Shown: piece after piece, positions 43,801-55,903 of the stretch
Numbering within the stretch: the first letter of the stretch is position 1
Layout of the letters: each line of letters begins with the position of its first letter
Assembly: GCA_001986395.2 (NCBI GenBank)
Contig: MQVO02000002.1
Span: forward strand, 1,798,001-1,862,000
Origin: Irpex lacteus
Lineage: Eukaryota; Basidiomycota; Agaricomycetes; Polyporales; Irpicaceae
Length of the DNA: 64,000 nucleotides
Direction of reading: 5' to 3'
Notes under the pieces: model-generated
Databases searched by the model: none
Seen by the model: only the letters and a program-made list of their open reading frames with translations
What the model was told of the DNA's origin: nothing
Made by a program: the position numbers and the translations under genes

Positions 43801-46016
43801 CTACTCACGCTCATCGAATCGGACTTGCGTGAGACCATGGCAGTGTTGTGGCCACATCGAACCATGTTGCCTTGCTAGGATGCGGAGGGGAATGGCAAAT
43901 CGATGCTGAGCATTAATCAGAGGCCCGTGCACGGCGATATTCTGGCGTACCAGAAACGACCACGACAAGTAGCTTCACGGTCGTACTCAGCGTATAACCA
44001 CGCATCGGCGACAATGACTGCACGACGGCTGCACGGACGAAGAAGTTGTTGGACTGTGACTTCTTTGGGGTCCCGAGGATTGCTAGCGCGATGAGACGAA
44101 AAGCCAAGCCTCGTACGTTTAACTGAACGCCGAAGTGAGTGATACGATGGTACTAGACGAGTAATCAGAATCGTTACCTCAAGCCCAAAATCTCCAAAGC
44201 TATACGACGTGCGTTTCACATGAAATGCTCTCAAGAGAAATTGGCTAACCGCTTTTTTATGGCAGTATCAGCGTCAATTAAACAGGAGCGTCATACGGTG
44301 AAGAGCTCACAGTGCCACTACTCGCGCACGAGATTTATGCAGACGTCGGGCTTGTTGTTGTGCATGGGCCGTTTCCAAGTTCTATGAGCGAGCAGAGTAT
44401 CGACACGACTTGTAGGGCTCGCTTCTGTCGTATCTACGCACGTTCACCGGATCGCACTTCCGTGAGGCTATGGTGAGAAGTGTCGCGGTCGTACCGACCC
44501 ATATCGTGCGGTAAGCACGCAAGTCGATGGCCGATACTTACATGCTAAGATGCATCAGTGCTTAGATAGGCATCCATAGCGACGCTATAGCGTACCTGAA
44601 CGCGCCACCGTGAGCGGCACCATGAATATACTGGGGTTAATACGTCGTGATAAAACGTGGCCGTCGATGGCAAATTTAAGGATGAGCGCTGGGGAGGCAA
44701 TCATTATTTGAAGAACTATGCCAGGCGACAATTTGCACACCTACAAGCGTCACGGTCGCGCTATCTTTCAGTTTATCTCAGTAGGACGGCGCGTGAACAC
44801 TATTATCGACAGCACATCAAAGCGAGAGCATTAATCAGAGAAGTCTTTGCGGTAACGCTTTAGCGTACCTGGACATGACCGCGGTGCACTTCGTACGCGG
44901 CTGTAACGCGATGTTGTTTCCGTTGTTCGGTCGAAATTTACCCAAATGACGGACGAGAAGGGTTCGAACATCCGTTGGAAAGGGCGGATTTGGCAGCGAT
45001 TTGCGTAGCAAAATCAAGGTACTAGTAGACGTATCAGCGATCTTTCCCTCTGCCGCATAGAAGACGAATACCTACCGGTTGCAAATCGACGACTGGGCGA
45101 TCGAGTCAGTTCGGAGCTACGATGAGTTCCTGGCTACGTGTAGCCAGGGTAAGACGCTGAGCACAGCGACAACGACCCTGTCGTATGGAAGCTCCTTGCC
45201 TAATGTCGAACGTCTACGTCAACTGCGAGGCTGTCCACCCAACTCCGCCTCCAATAACCAACCTACGAATTCAAAGAACATACTCACCACGGTGCGCTAC
45301 CCTCATACTTACATCAATCCAACCGGCTGAAGTCTCTTCCGTTACAAGAGGTTCTTGTTCCGCTTTCGTGACTTCGTCCCGGATATTTGATGATACGTTG
45401 TCGATGCGGTACAGTATGCGGGGAAGCACGGTATGATGTGTGATTTGCTTGATCTGCTGCAATAGGTGGAAGTAGTGAGCTTGGAAGTTAGGAAGTGCGA
45501 TGGCCTGGTACCTGAGACGTAGGTCGATAATTTGTAAGGCGAACGACGATGATCGGTTTGAGCACGTACCAGTTTGGTGGTAGAGGACTGGGATGAATCG
45601 AGGCGGCGTGGATCCTGCAATGTAACAGAAAGGTAGAGTACGGTAAATTCCACGCAGCGTTTGCTCGCCGGTACTTCTCAAGTCGAGTAAGTCCGACACC
45701 GACGCGACTTCCTGTTTGCATCTTTTCTTCGTTGGCCAACGAAAGCGTGTGCATCCGAAGCGACGTTCATCGCCCTCGACTGGATACGGTTAGTTTACTG
45801 AGTAGAATAGTATCTCGCTCCCGTTGCGCTGCGACGTACGTGAGTGCTACGTCCGGGAACCTAACAAAACGTCTATATGACATGAGACGGGTCATCTGAT
45901 AAACAATGGGAGCAATTTTTGGTACAGCAGGAAGCCAGACACGTACGATTAGCCTCCATTTTTCGATCCATATGTACTTCGGGCGTTGTCAAATCGTCAA
46001 CGCAACTTGCCCTGCT
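40887..46016. other. About 5 kb without a recognisable gene
   Basis: Only short frames with no family features, on both strands. A diverged direct repeat lies inside (43540-44400, listed separately). A 24-bp word at 42369-42392 (core GACAGGATAGATTAAGGGG) recurs inverted at 57740-57763, showing dispersed repeats. The stretch 40921-41342 (minus) has Leu-rich frames with CKGFAGLSATAP, conceivably an F-box-like gene, but I could not assemble it. Confidence 0.4.
43540..44400 (+). repeat. Diverged direct repeat, about 645 bp apart
   Basis: GAAAT[A/G]...AGGGAAATCGGCTAACCACTTTT near 43577 matches AGAGAAATTGGCTAACCGCTTTT near 44222. Downstream blocks also match (CGTGCGTGGGCC near 43720 against TGTGCATGGGCC near 44360). 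A third weaker copy may follow near 44830 (GCATTAATCAGAG). No coding role seen. Confidence 0.6.
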
Positions 46017-47460
46017 GAGACGGGTGAAAGTTCGACGTGCGCGTGGTGCCTGTAGAGGCTACGTTCGATTCGCTAAGCTCTCTTGCTAATATGTTCGATT
46101 AGTTGAGGCTCGGTAGGCTTGGCAGAGGCAGTTCGCTGAGTAGAACCGTACCTCATTCTCGCGCCATGTCGCACAACATTCTATGTGAGTAAAGAAATGA
46201 GAGCCTAATGAAATGGATGAGCGGCATGAAAAGGGTAAATTGGAACAAGGATAGCTATGTTAGTACGTACGCTCGGTTGATCGATCCTCCTACCATCGTT
46301 AATTATCGAATCTTCAGTAGAATTGGGCCCTGGCGAGACGGATGAAAGCTGGGCTCGATTACGTAGTATATGGTATAGGATACGTTCTGTTTAATAACCT
46401 TGGAGGCACTGTAAGTAAATTCAGATGTGAGAAGGGTGGTCTTTGTGGTAGCGGGAAGCCACGTACGCTTCGTTGGTCGATCCTCGCAGTATCGAATTCT
46501 CAGCGAAATTTGACCTCATCGAGACGGATGAAAGCTGGGCTCGATTAGTACGTGCGCACGTTGTATGTACAGCATACGCTCGGTTGAGTAGCATCCTAGG
46601 CACAGTAAGCACAATCAGTGAACCACGTCAGCAGAACGACTACCTTACGCTCAGTTGTCCGATCCTCGTGTACCTCGGGCGCCGTCAAATCTTCAGTACA
46701 ATTTGGCCTTTTCGAGGCGGATGAAAGCCGAGTTCAATTACGTGCGTGCTGTATGTACTACATACGCTCGATTGAAGATGTCATCTTCAGGAACCTAACA
46801 AAAATCAATGGGCGATATGAGAATAGTGAATTGGTCAACAGACAAGAATCGCTAATTCGGTGCAGTAAGTACCTGACTCCCGCACGACCAGTCTTCGTTC
46901 TTCGATCCCCGCGCCCATCGAGTGAATTGTGAATTCCCGGATATAATTTGTCCATAACGTCGTCTTGATCTTTCACAAGACGTAACCAAACTCAGCTACG
47001 TCTTTGTCGCGACGGGTAAATGCTAGACTCGATTACGTGCGCATATTATATGTATAGCATACGCTCGATACAGTACACTGTGAGCAAATTCAACAGGGAA
47101 AGGGGTGAGAAGGGTGGCCTTCGTTGTAGCGGGAAGCCACTTACGCTTCGTTGGTCGATCCTCGCAGTATCGAATTCTCAGTGCAATTGGACCTCATCGA
47201 GACGGATGAAAGCTGGGTTCAATTACGAGGGCGTGCTGTATGTAGAGCATGCGCTCGATTGAGTAGCATCCTAGGCACAGTAAGCAAATCCATTCAACCA
47301 CGTCAGCAGAACGACTGTACGCTCAGCTGTTCGATCCTCGTGTACCTCGGGCGCCGTCAAATCCACAAAGCAATCTGGCCTTGTCGAGACGGGTCAAAGC
47401 TGAGTTCATTTACGTGCGTGCTGTATGTACTGCATACGCTCGATTGAGTAGCCTTCGAAT
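46017..47460 (+). repeat. Degenerate satellite, about 190-bp monomer, seven copies
   Basis: The anchor GAGACGG[A/G]TGAAAGCT recurs at 46017, 46335, 46521, 46714, 47009 (weak), 47199 and 47386; most neighbours are 186-193 bp apart. Each monomer also has CGCTCG[A/G]TTGAGTAGCATCC-like, TCGATCCTCG and TACGTGCGTGCTGTATGTA words. A higher-order period of about 665 bp joins 46440-46770 to 47105-47440. Frames here are repeat translation only. Confidence 0.85.
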
Positions 47461-49514
47461 CTTCACTAGCATCACCAAGCAAATGCGATGATCTATGTCA
47501 GCAACGACGACTAGAGTTGTCTTGGAAGCTTACCAGACGTCTCCATCATACACCCAGATTTAATTTCCGGACTAGAGATCACGCAGCGTTCGTCAAAGCA
47601 GTATCTCATGGAGATAAGTACATACTTACTGCCGTATACGGCATGCGTAAGTTATTCACGTCGCCCAGTCGCACGATTGATCGGGGCCCGTATATCTGCT
47701 ATCACTGTTTGCAAATACGGACGATCGTACGAAATGGGACGCACACGATAGAGTCTGTCGAGCACAAGGCGCAAGATTGGGCAATTTCGCGTAAAGGTTG
47801 TTCGAAAGACCGACGGCCCCGGGCGAAGTGAACTCGAAGAAGTGGGAAGTGCGATGCGGGCGTGGGGGCGCGATGTACATTGCATCGGACGCATTCAAGT
47901 TAGCGCGGACCTTGTGTCAAGAATGCGTATTCTTGGCTGGCGATTTGTCAAAGAGTTCAGAGCGATGCGCACGATGGGAGGCGTGGGTGGTGTCACGTGG
48001 GACGGGAGAAGCAGTGTTTGCGGCTGAGGTGAGCGATCGCGAGGCGAGGTTGAAGGTTGTTGTTGAAGGTTTGTGAAGGACTGAATGGACTGGAGATGGG
48101 ATGTGTGTCAGTGGGTTACGAGAGAATTAAGGTACGAAGAGGTGAATAAGGGGCCGAGGCGAGTCTAGGAACGAGCACCGTTGTGGCGGAGATGGACGTG
48201 TGTAGATACAGTGCAGATCCACAGGGCCTCGTTGCAGGAAAGGCTGTGGAAGCAGGCGAGTAGAGGATGAGTACTTGGAAGTACTTGGATATGTCGGGAT
48301 CGGTGTGTCAGGTTTGATGGCCAGCAACTCTCTTTGTCCGAGATCGCCTGGTTGACAGCCGTGTCCAGACCGCGGCCCACTCATCTGGCGCCACGAAGGC
48401 GACGGACCCAAACCGAGAGAGCCCAGAATCCAGATCGCTTGCTCGGTGCTGTCCACTGTCCGCGATGGCTGGAATTCATTCCTTCTCAGCTGCGAATGAG
48501 AAGACCCAAGTTATGCGCGAGTGTGCAGCTCGAGTGACCCACGGAGGAACGCGGGAATAATGGTGAGAACGGCACGTATCTTGGTGGATTCGGAATGGAG
48601 AGATAAACTATGTGTCTCACGTGGGCGATGGAACATGGAACATCCACATTGTGACGATGTTGCAGCAACACACGAACATTCATCGGCGTCTCGCGCGATC
48701 TCTGCAACCCGTGCGATGGACGGGCTGCCACTGGGCTGCCTCGTACGTATCTGCTTCCGTTCGTCCCTTGTAATCTTGACTTTCCTTATCGGGGTCGAGA
48801 GTCTAGACTGCCCATCCTGTCCGTCCATCCAGTGCGTCCCATGATATACGCTAAATACTGCGAACATCACGGCGGCCGTCTCTGATGTGTTCGAGGCTTT
48901 CTGTCGCGGACAGGCGGCGCAAGCTCAGCACATTATTACACTGCCAAACGCGAAAGTCGAGTCGTCGAGAAGACGAAGGAGATTCAAACGAGACGTTGTT
49001 CAGAGAACTTCAGACGAGACGTCGACCCACCTGTCAGTTCCGTCTGCGCTTTCCGTAGCTTGTTGGACTCCGACATCTGACACAGATTATCCCATCAAAC
49101 CCGACTCCCATGCCGCGACTCATGTGGTGCAACGGACGAGTCTCGGAAGACGATTAGACCACTCTCGGTCTTCTCGGTGGCGTAGTATGTCTAACTTTTT
49201 CACGGTGTGAAGACTGCTGCACGAAAAACAAGGATCATGTCAAGAGGATATGTTTGACGGTTTGTGTCTGTCGCGACCCCGCCTGTCAGGCCGTCGGGGA
49301 ACCAGCTGTGATTGGCTGGGACGTGTGATAGGTCGGAGCCGGATGTGCCGTGCCTGGCCATGGGCGGAGGAACCGACAAAACGGAACCCATCAAATATTT
49401 GAGACTCCGAAATAAAATTGTACCTGATTTGCCTTAATTGAGAGGGGGAAGCCAGGCACCTTTTAGGTTGAAGCGATTCCCTCCTAGGACGCTTCCCCTG
49501 AACCTGAAAAGTGC
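47461..49514. other. Intergenic; upstream region of the C2H2 gene
   Basis: Frames such as 47517-47831 and 48887-49210 have no family features. The second encodes a repeated VVQRTS word. The last 200 bp are the likely promoter and leader of the gene at 49515. Confidence 0.4.
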
Positions 49515-52500
49515 ATGGACGACGACAACATCCTCCACGACGCCAGCCACAGCGACGACTTCCAAAACAACAACGACGAACAGCGCCTGACCGACGAACA
49601 CGACGCTATGTCCGTCGTCGTCTCTCCTCCTCCCCCTCCTCCGGGCCTCTTTGGAGCGCCCTCCATGTCCAGCTCGGCCACAGGACCTTCCAGCGCAGCG
49701 AACACGAAACGATACCGTCCTGCCCCAGCCAAGACCTTCCAGTGCAGAGGCTATGGCGAATGCAGAATGGTCTTCAGCAGGAGCGAGCATCTTGCCAGGC
49801 ACATCAGGTACGCCCCTTTTCACTTGACTGTATGCACGATCAGGCCCCGTGGTTATACTATGTATACTCCATAACCACACTTGTGGACACCTGTGGACCA
49901 CGTCCTTTCCCCACTCTGCTCGTCGACCACGACGGCGACGACGCTGCCAGCACATCCATCGTCGGGGCAATATCCGAGGAAAAAGATGGTGGCACCAGTA
50001 GGCGCTAGTCGCTCGCCCGGTGTCGTGTTATGTCTTGATTTGGGCCGCTTCATACCGTTGTTATACACGTCTTTGCTGACTATATGCGTTTCTTAGGAAA
50101 CATACTGGCGAGCGACCGTTCACCTGTCACTGCGGCAAGCAGTTTTCGCGTCTCGACAACCTCCGTCAGCATGCGCAGACTGTCCACGCCGATAAGCAGG
50201 ACCAGAACGACCGCATGATGCAGGAGCTCACGTCGTTGCACGCCAGTATGACAGCAGCCAGCAAAGGCAGCGCTCCCCGCGGAAAGCGCGCACAACAAGC
50301 CGCTGCTGCTGCTGCCGCCGCGGCGCAAGCTGCAGCGGTCTCAAACACTCTCGACGGCACTCACCCCGCACTGGTGATCAAGCAAGAAGCGATGTCTATG
50401 CGCCCTGGTACCAGCACCGGCTACGAGGGCGGAAACGGTGTGTTTCATCATCCCAGCACCAGCCATTGGGCAGCATCCTCAAGCGTCGACCGCACGAACA
50501 GCACCAGCAGCACCCATTCCTTTCGTGACCAACCATCTGCAACAACCAACGCAAGCTCATCGGCCGGCCAGTCCTTTCGTGTCCCCCCACGCGACAACAC
50601 CCAATATCCCGGCCAGTCCTTTCTCGCCCCCTCCTCCACCCCATTCAGCTTCAGTCTCCCCGATATCGCAGACCACACTCCAACCTCACGAAGTCGGCCA
50701 GGAACTGGATCTGGCAGCCGTCCTGCTACGGGAACCACACTCCCACCCATCTCTACCGTCGTCGCCTCATCCCTCTCTTCCTCCGTCTCTTTCGCGCAAC
50801 CACCCCCGCTCGTCGTCCCGCAGCAGCGTGAGCAGCAACACCACGGGGGGCTCACATCCTCACAGCTACTACCCCTACCCACACCCAGCGGGTTCGCTCG
50901 ACGACCCTCCACCGCCTCCTCTCGTCCCGGGACAGCACCTGCGTCATACTACTATGGGTCACCCTTCGCTTACCCTGCAGGAACAGCACTATCCGCCGCC
51001 ACAGCAGCAGCAGGGGTGGTCTCCGCTCGCCCCGAACTTTCCCTTTCCCTCGCCACACGCCGAGGACTTGAGTACGCAGCACCACCTCCAGTCTCAGCAT
51101 CGTCGGTATATGGACGAGATGCACCGTCAGCAACACAGACAATCGGAGAGAGTTACTACGAGCCCACATCTCCTATTGGGGGATACGACTCACCATTTTC
51201 CTTCCACGCTCCCGCATCATCAAGCACAGCAACGACGGCTGGGAGTGCAGCGGCGACGAACGCCTCCTACGCCCGGCGGCTCCATTCATCCTCATCAACC
51301 GCAGCCGCCAATCCTCGTAAACGGGCCTATGCAGGATCCGACGACGAGAGGGATGGGGAACGGAGCGATGGGGGGTATGATGGGGGAGACAACAGCGATG
51401 GAGAGCGGGATCGAGAGAGATGGTACAAGTACCGAGGAGATGTACGGCCTTTCAGCAGCAGCGGGGGTGGGCTCCGGCCAGGTACCGCGGCGAGCACGTC
51501 TGGCGTCGGAGGATTCTCAGCAACAGCAGCAGCAGCAGCAGGGGGGTCAGGGTATGAGTACGGGAGCGAGTCTCGGCCACAGTCTCGACGGCTCTCCGTC
51601 ATGGAACTCTGCAATGACGTCGATGGAGTTGAGTCAGCAGTTAGACCACTTGTACCGCTATCAGGCGCAGCGGGCGGGCTCGCAGGAGGAGCTAGTGGTG
51701 CAGCAGGAGCAGGACCAGCAGGGACAGGAGCGTCCAGGCCCACCACGTCGTCCGGACTCGTCCTTGGCGCACAACAACTCGCTCTCGATGACCGACGGAG
51801 CTCTCCCAGGGCAACAGCGTCACTCGCCGATGGAGGACATGACGAGGGTTGGTTCAAGACAGTATTCTCTCGAGCTGAGGCGGCAGCAGGAAGAGCAGCT
51901 CCGGCGGTTGCAGCAGCAACATCAGCAGCATCAGCAGTATATGGAGCTCGGGGCGGCGGAGGTGGAGGGTCTTTATCGCCCTCACCAAGCCCCTCATCCG
52001 TATATGGAGCTGGATTTGTCGGGGGCGGGGCCGGGGGCAGGCGACGGGGATCGGTACGGGCAACACCACCACGGTTTGCATATGAGCGCGGGGGAAGTGG
52101 ACGGAGTGTATCACCCGAGTACCGGGGAGGGGGACGGTATGAGTATGAGTACGACGACGGGGAGAGCGAGGGCGGGGAGTGGAGAGGAGTCTCGCCTGCT
52201 GCAGGGGCAGGGGCAGGAGACGGGCAACGGCAGCAACGGAGGAGGACATCGCAGTCACCCTCCACACCACCCAGCGCACCACCATCCAACGCACCACCAG
52301 CACTATTATCCTCATCCTCAGCAGGTGTACGAGTTGGATATGGGGGATGGGTACGGGCATCCGCATCACCTAGCGGGGATGGAGCAGCAGCTCGTGAACG
52401 TGAGCGTGAGTGGGTACCAGGGGATGACGGACGGGGTTGGAGTGGTCGGGGGGCATCACCCCATTCCGATGGGTCTGGGTCTGGGAGTGGACGGGGAGAA

Positions 52501-52548
52501 CGAGATGATCAAGTTCGAGCCGGGTTTGGAATGAGGGTCGTTGGGTGA
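49515..52548 (+). CDS. C2H2 zinc-finger transcription factor, two exons, 914 aa
   Basis: Exon 1, 49515-49807, and exon 2, 50097-52548, join in frame across a 289-nt intron that splits the finger pair at [11 protein letters not shown]. Finger 1 is [18 protein letters not shown] (CX5C, then HX3H); finger 2 is [21 protein letters not shown] with CX1CX12HX4H, a form usual in fungal Msn2-like factors. The rest is disordered: an Ala run after the fingers, VIKQEA, Ser/Pro-rich tracts with NPRKRAYAG (possible nuclear signal), and [14 protein letters not shown], which I remember as conserved in basidiomycete members. The ATG is chosen as the first in frame after upstream stops. A second long ORF overlaps in another frame. 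Role: DNA-binding regulator; targets unknown. Confidence 0.85.
50438..52534 (+). other. 698-codon ORF overlapping the C2H2 gene in another frame
   Basis: This frame lies on the same strand within exon 2 of the C2H2 gene. Its product looks protein-like rather than random: His/Pro/Gln-rich ([19 protein letters not shown]), a Gln helix ([20 protein letters not shown]), [23 protein letters not shown], and a C-terminus [12 protein letters not shown] with an IKFE sumoylation consensus. CAG/GCA/AGC repeats read as Ala or Ser in one frame give Gln in this one, and high GC lowers stop frequency, so chance is possible. It could also be an alternative C-terminus reached by splicing. Confidence 0.35.
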
Positions 52549-53241
52549 GCGACGAACGGAGGGTTTTCTTAGTGCTTTATTTTCTCTCTCCTGGGATTGG
52601 AATTGGGAACGTCGTTGTTATTGGTTTCTTGGTTTTTGGTTCGTGGTTTCGTACTCTCACTCTCTCTTACTCCCTTTCTATTGCTCGCTCGCGTTTCGTT
52701 TAAAGTGCCAGTGCTCTGTGTTGTATACCTCCCACCCCTCGACACTCGCTCGTCTAACTTACGCTGCCGTGCTTCGTCTAGTGTACACTCCACCCACTAT
52801 TCTCCTACTCTTTTTCATTAATCTCTCTGCTTACTTATTATTTCTGAACTCTCTCGTACACACACACGCAGTTTGCTTTGTTTCCTATTCGTTCTTTCTC
52901 GGTGGTTTCATGTTTATACCTTACGGCTTTCGATGTACCGCTATATTTCTTGTGTAACGCTCCTAAGTACCCTTTACAGTCTCCCAATATTCGTCTTTCG
53001 TTCCAAGTTCCAACGCGTCGTCGTTCGAGTCGTGTGATGTGATTGGCTGATACGCTTACGGTAGTGATTTAGTCGAGCGCGTCGTCGGACCGCTTGTGTC
53101 TCGGAACTTATCCACTTTGCATCGAACCTCCACACTCCAGTACGTAAAATCCACCATGCAGGATCTCCCCACCCCCGCTTTCTCCTCCTCCTCCTCGCTC
53201 TCTCGCTCTCTCCAAGTCTCCCCATAGTCATCCCCGAAAAA

Positions 53242-54391
53242 ATGGCGTCCGTTTTGCGCGCATACAAGTACGTGAACTGTACATCTCATGAGTAGGAGGC
53301 TGATCGCGTTGGTCTGCATATAGTGCTGTCCTCCAGCGACGACCCATGGCGGCTCAGTCTGCCACCTCTGCTGTGCTGTTCGGCGCGTCTGACGTCGTGG
53401 CTCAGCAGCTCGTAGGCAAAGTTGGCATCCGGAACCACGACGTACGTCCTTCACTCTCCTCTATAACCCTCCCTCCACTCACACAACCTAACCTCCTTAC
53501 ACCGCGTTCAGTTCACGAGAACCGCACGAGCGACGTTCTACGGCGGTACGCACTGTCCTGTACGCTCGGATGAGAAAGGCCGACTGACGTTTGTGGGTAT
53601 ATGCATGCAGGCGTGTTCTTTGGTCCTGCCGTTACGAAGTGGTTCCAGCTGTTGAACAGACTCAAGTTCTCCACGCCAGTCAAGGGTACCATCTTCCGCG
53701 TACGTCCCTCTCTCCCTCATCCTACTCAATACCCGTGCTGACGACTTTGTAGGTGTACCTCGATCAATTCGTGTTCACGCCATGTAAGTCACTGAACGCG
53801 TTCGACGAGGTTTCGAACGAGGCTAATTGGTCGCGTGGTGGTGTAGGCGTGGTCGGGTTCTACTTCACCTCGATGACGTTGATGGAAGGCAAGGGCTTCT
53901 CCGAAGCACAGGCGCGATTAGAAAAGGTCCGTCCTACACCCTCCCTCCCTAACCACATCTCCCTCTCCTACTAATATACAATACCTTCCTATAGTCATAC
54001 GCCCCAACTCTCATACGTAACTGGTACGTTCTCCGTCCTCTCTCTCCATCCCTCCCGTCGAGTGGGGTGAGTGTATGCTAACTCTACGCGTGTAGGGGCG
54101 TGTTCATCCCGACACAGATCATCAACTTTGCGTTCGTACCGCATCATCTACGCGTACTCGTCGTTGGTGTTGTGTCTCTCTTCTGGAGTACGTTTTCTCC
54201 CTCCCTCTCCCTCCCCTCTCCATCCTCTTCCCTCTCCTTGTCTGCACACTCACTCATCTCTGACTAAACTTTTACCTCGTATAGATACCTACCTCAGCAT
54301 AGCGAACGCAGAAAGCAAAGAACCAGCACCTGAGCCCGAGGTCGGGGAGAGTGCGTTTATCGAGGACTTGGAGAAGAAGCAGCCTGTTTGA
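53242..54391 (+). CDS. Mpv17/PMP22-family membrane protein, nine exons, 201 aa
   Basis: Exons 53242-53267, 53324-53441, 53512-53545, 53611-53699, 53753-53783, 53847-53926, 53995-54023, 54096-54187 and 54285-54391 join in frame. The product has the family order: QSATSAVLFGASDVVAQQLV at the N-terminal membrane helix, FTRTARATFYGGVFFGPAVT, YLDQFVFTP, VVGFYFTSMTLMEG, SYAPTLIRNWGVFIPTQIIN, FAFVPHHLR and LFWNTYLS. Length and the four hydrophobic segments fit Mpv17/Sym1, small membrane proteins of the mitochondrial inner membrane or peroxisome thought to form channels. The acidic tail (EPAPEPEVGESAFIEDLEKK) is longer than usual. All introns but one start GTACGT/GTAAGT or similar; intron 6 starts GTCCGT. 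It appears intact. Confidence 0.93.
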
Positions 54392-54872
54392 AGCCTGGTC
54401 TGTTCTCAAAAAGTGGAGAGTAGGATGGTGGAGGTGGAGGAGAGCTGGGGGAGAGGTTGATACGTAGACGAGGGTATCTTTCATTGCATATCTCGATATT
54501 TTGATTTCTTTTTCTTTTTGCTTGTTGCTTAGATTCAAATGCTAATAGACCACACACACACACGCACATGTTTCCCCTCTCTGCCCCCGTACGCTCGACC
54601 CCGTCGCCCTGGTGATATAGCTGACGAACACACGCTCCCGTTGCTGATCTTTCCTCATAGACACAGACAAGCAACTAGACAGCATCGGGACCGTGTTGTC
54701 ATAGGTTGGCGCTTAGATGCACGACGATGACTCTGCCAGGTACGGATACCATATGCTCATGGATATAAAGCTCAAGTGCTTTATCGCGAACGCAAACCTC
54801 AACATACCTACCCCAAACTCGTCTACCTTCTCATCCATCTCCCTCGCTCGCTCGCACGAACATATACTCAAG

Positions 54873-55903
54873 ATGTCAACCTCGGACCTCACGGCAGAGA
54901 AGATCGCACAGCAGTTCGGGCTCGGAAGCGAGCATGGACAGTACGCGTGGCGGGTGATGTTGAACTCTCCGTTGGATGCTGAGCGGTGTCAGGCGATTGT
55001 GAGTCTACTCCATACTTCCCACTTTACTTTTGCTGACATGAAGTGATGTGTGATTCGTTTATCTTAGATTTCTACGATTGCGAGGGAGGATGTTATACCC
55101 CATCGGAGGAAGCCTACTAATGAGGAGGAAGCAGAGGGGGAGCCATTCCCGAAGGTGGATTCTACGGCGAGTGTCGTACGCGAGCCTCCGTCTCCAATCA
55201 TCGTACGTACCCCCACGCGCGAGAATAATGCTACCAAAGTTGATGTCAAACGCAGGCAGAGTTCGCACAAACACACGGCGCAGCCCTCATCAACGCCTGC
55301 CTCTCGCACCTAAACGAGCCTCCCTACGTCGCCTTCTCCCCACAATCGCGGCCCTTATTCGCCCTGCTCAAAGAGGTGTCCTACCTCGACGTTTACTCGG
55401 GTTTGTTGGAGAAGGGAGGGGTGGGGAAGAAGGTGTATAGTGCGTTTTTGAGGGCTGTGGGGAGATTGGTTGGGGATGGGGGGTGGGTTGGTGGGGTTGG
55501 GTGTGTTGTTGAGGTGAGTTCAAACATCTCACCCGTCATGCCCCATCAGGCAAACTGATTACACGTGGTTTTCGTTCTGTTTGTGTAGTTAGACGAAGAC
55601 GCGAAATACACAAACTTCGGCGCCCAAGCTCCCCTCGACGTCCTCACCATCCTCCTCCTCGTACTCCCCATACTATTAAACACTATCGCCGCTCTAGGAC
55701 CTGAGGGTATACCGGTGCAGCATCCGAAGTCGGCGGAGAATGTTAGGGGGGTGTTGAAAGTGAGTATCGATGGATTTGCGAGGTTGGGAAGGGAGAGGGA
55801 AGAGGTGGTGTGGGATGGGGATGGGGAGGGGACGAGGGTTGGTGATAGTGTTGCGTTGGTGTGGGAGGGGTTGGGGAGGGTTAGGGATTCGATACGGGTT
55901 TGA
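54873..55903 (+). CDS. Conserved-looking hypothetical protein, four exons, 277 aa
   Basis: Exons 54873-54998, 55068-55202, 55256-55513 and 55589-55903 join in frame with good donors (GTGAGT, GTACGT, GTGAGT). The product starts MSTSDLTAEKIAQQFGLGSE, has an acidic linker, HGAALINACLSHLNEPPYVAF, LFALLKEVSYLDVYSGLLEK, a Gly-rich turn, a Leu-rich helix that could cross a membrane (LDVLTILLLVLPILLN) and a helical C-terminus ending VRDSIRV. Alternating helices suggest an all-alpha protein. I do not recognise the family. It lies 480 bp after the Mpv17 gene on the same strand. Complete frame and clean splice sites make it a real gene. Confidence 0.8.

Noticed and set aside
49434..49970. 178-codon minus-strand ORF over the start of the C2H2 gene
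   Set aside because: It is the shadow of exon 1 and the intron, Arg/Gly/Val-rich with no domain.
51327..52289. 320-codon antisense ORF inside the C2H2 gene
   Set aside because: It mirrors the Ser/Ala/Gly-rich sense frame in GC-rich DNA, has no domain, and no separate promoter or splice signals.
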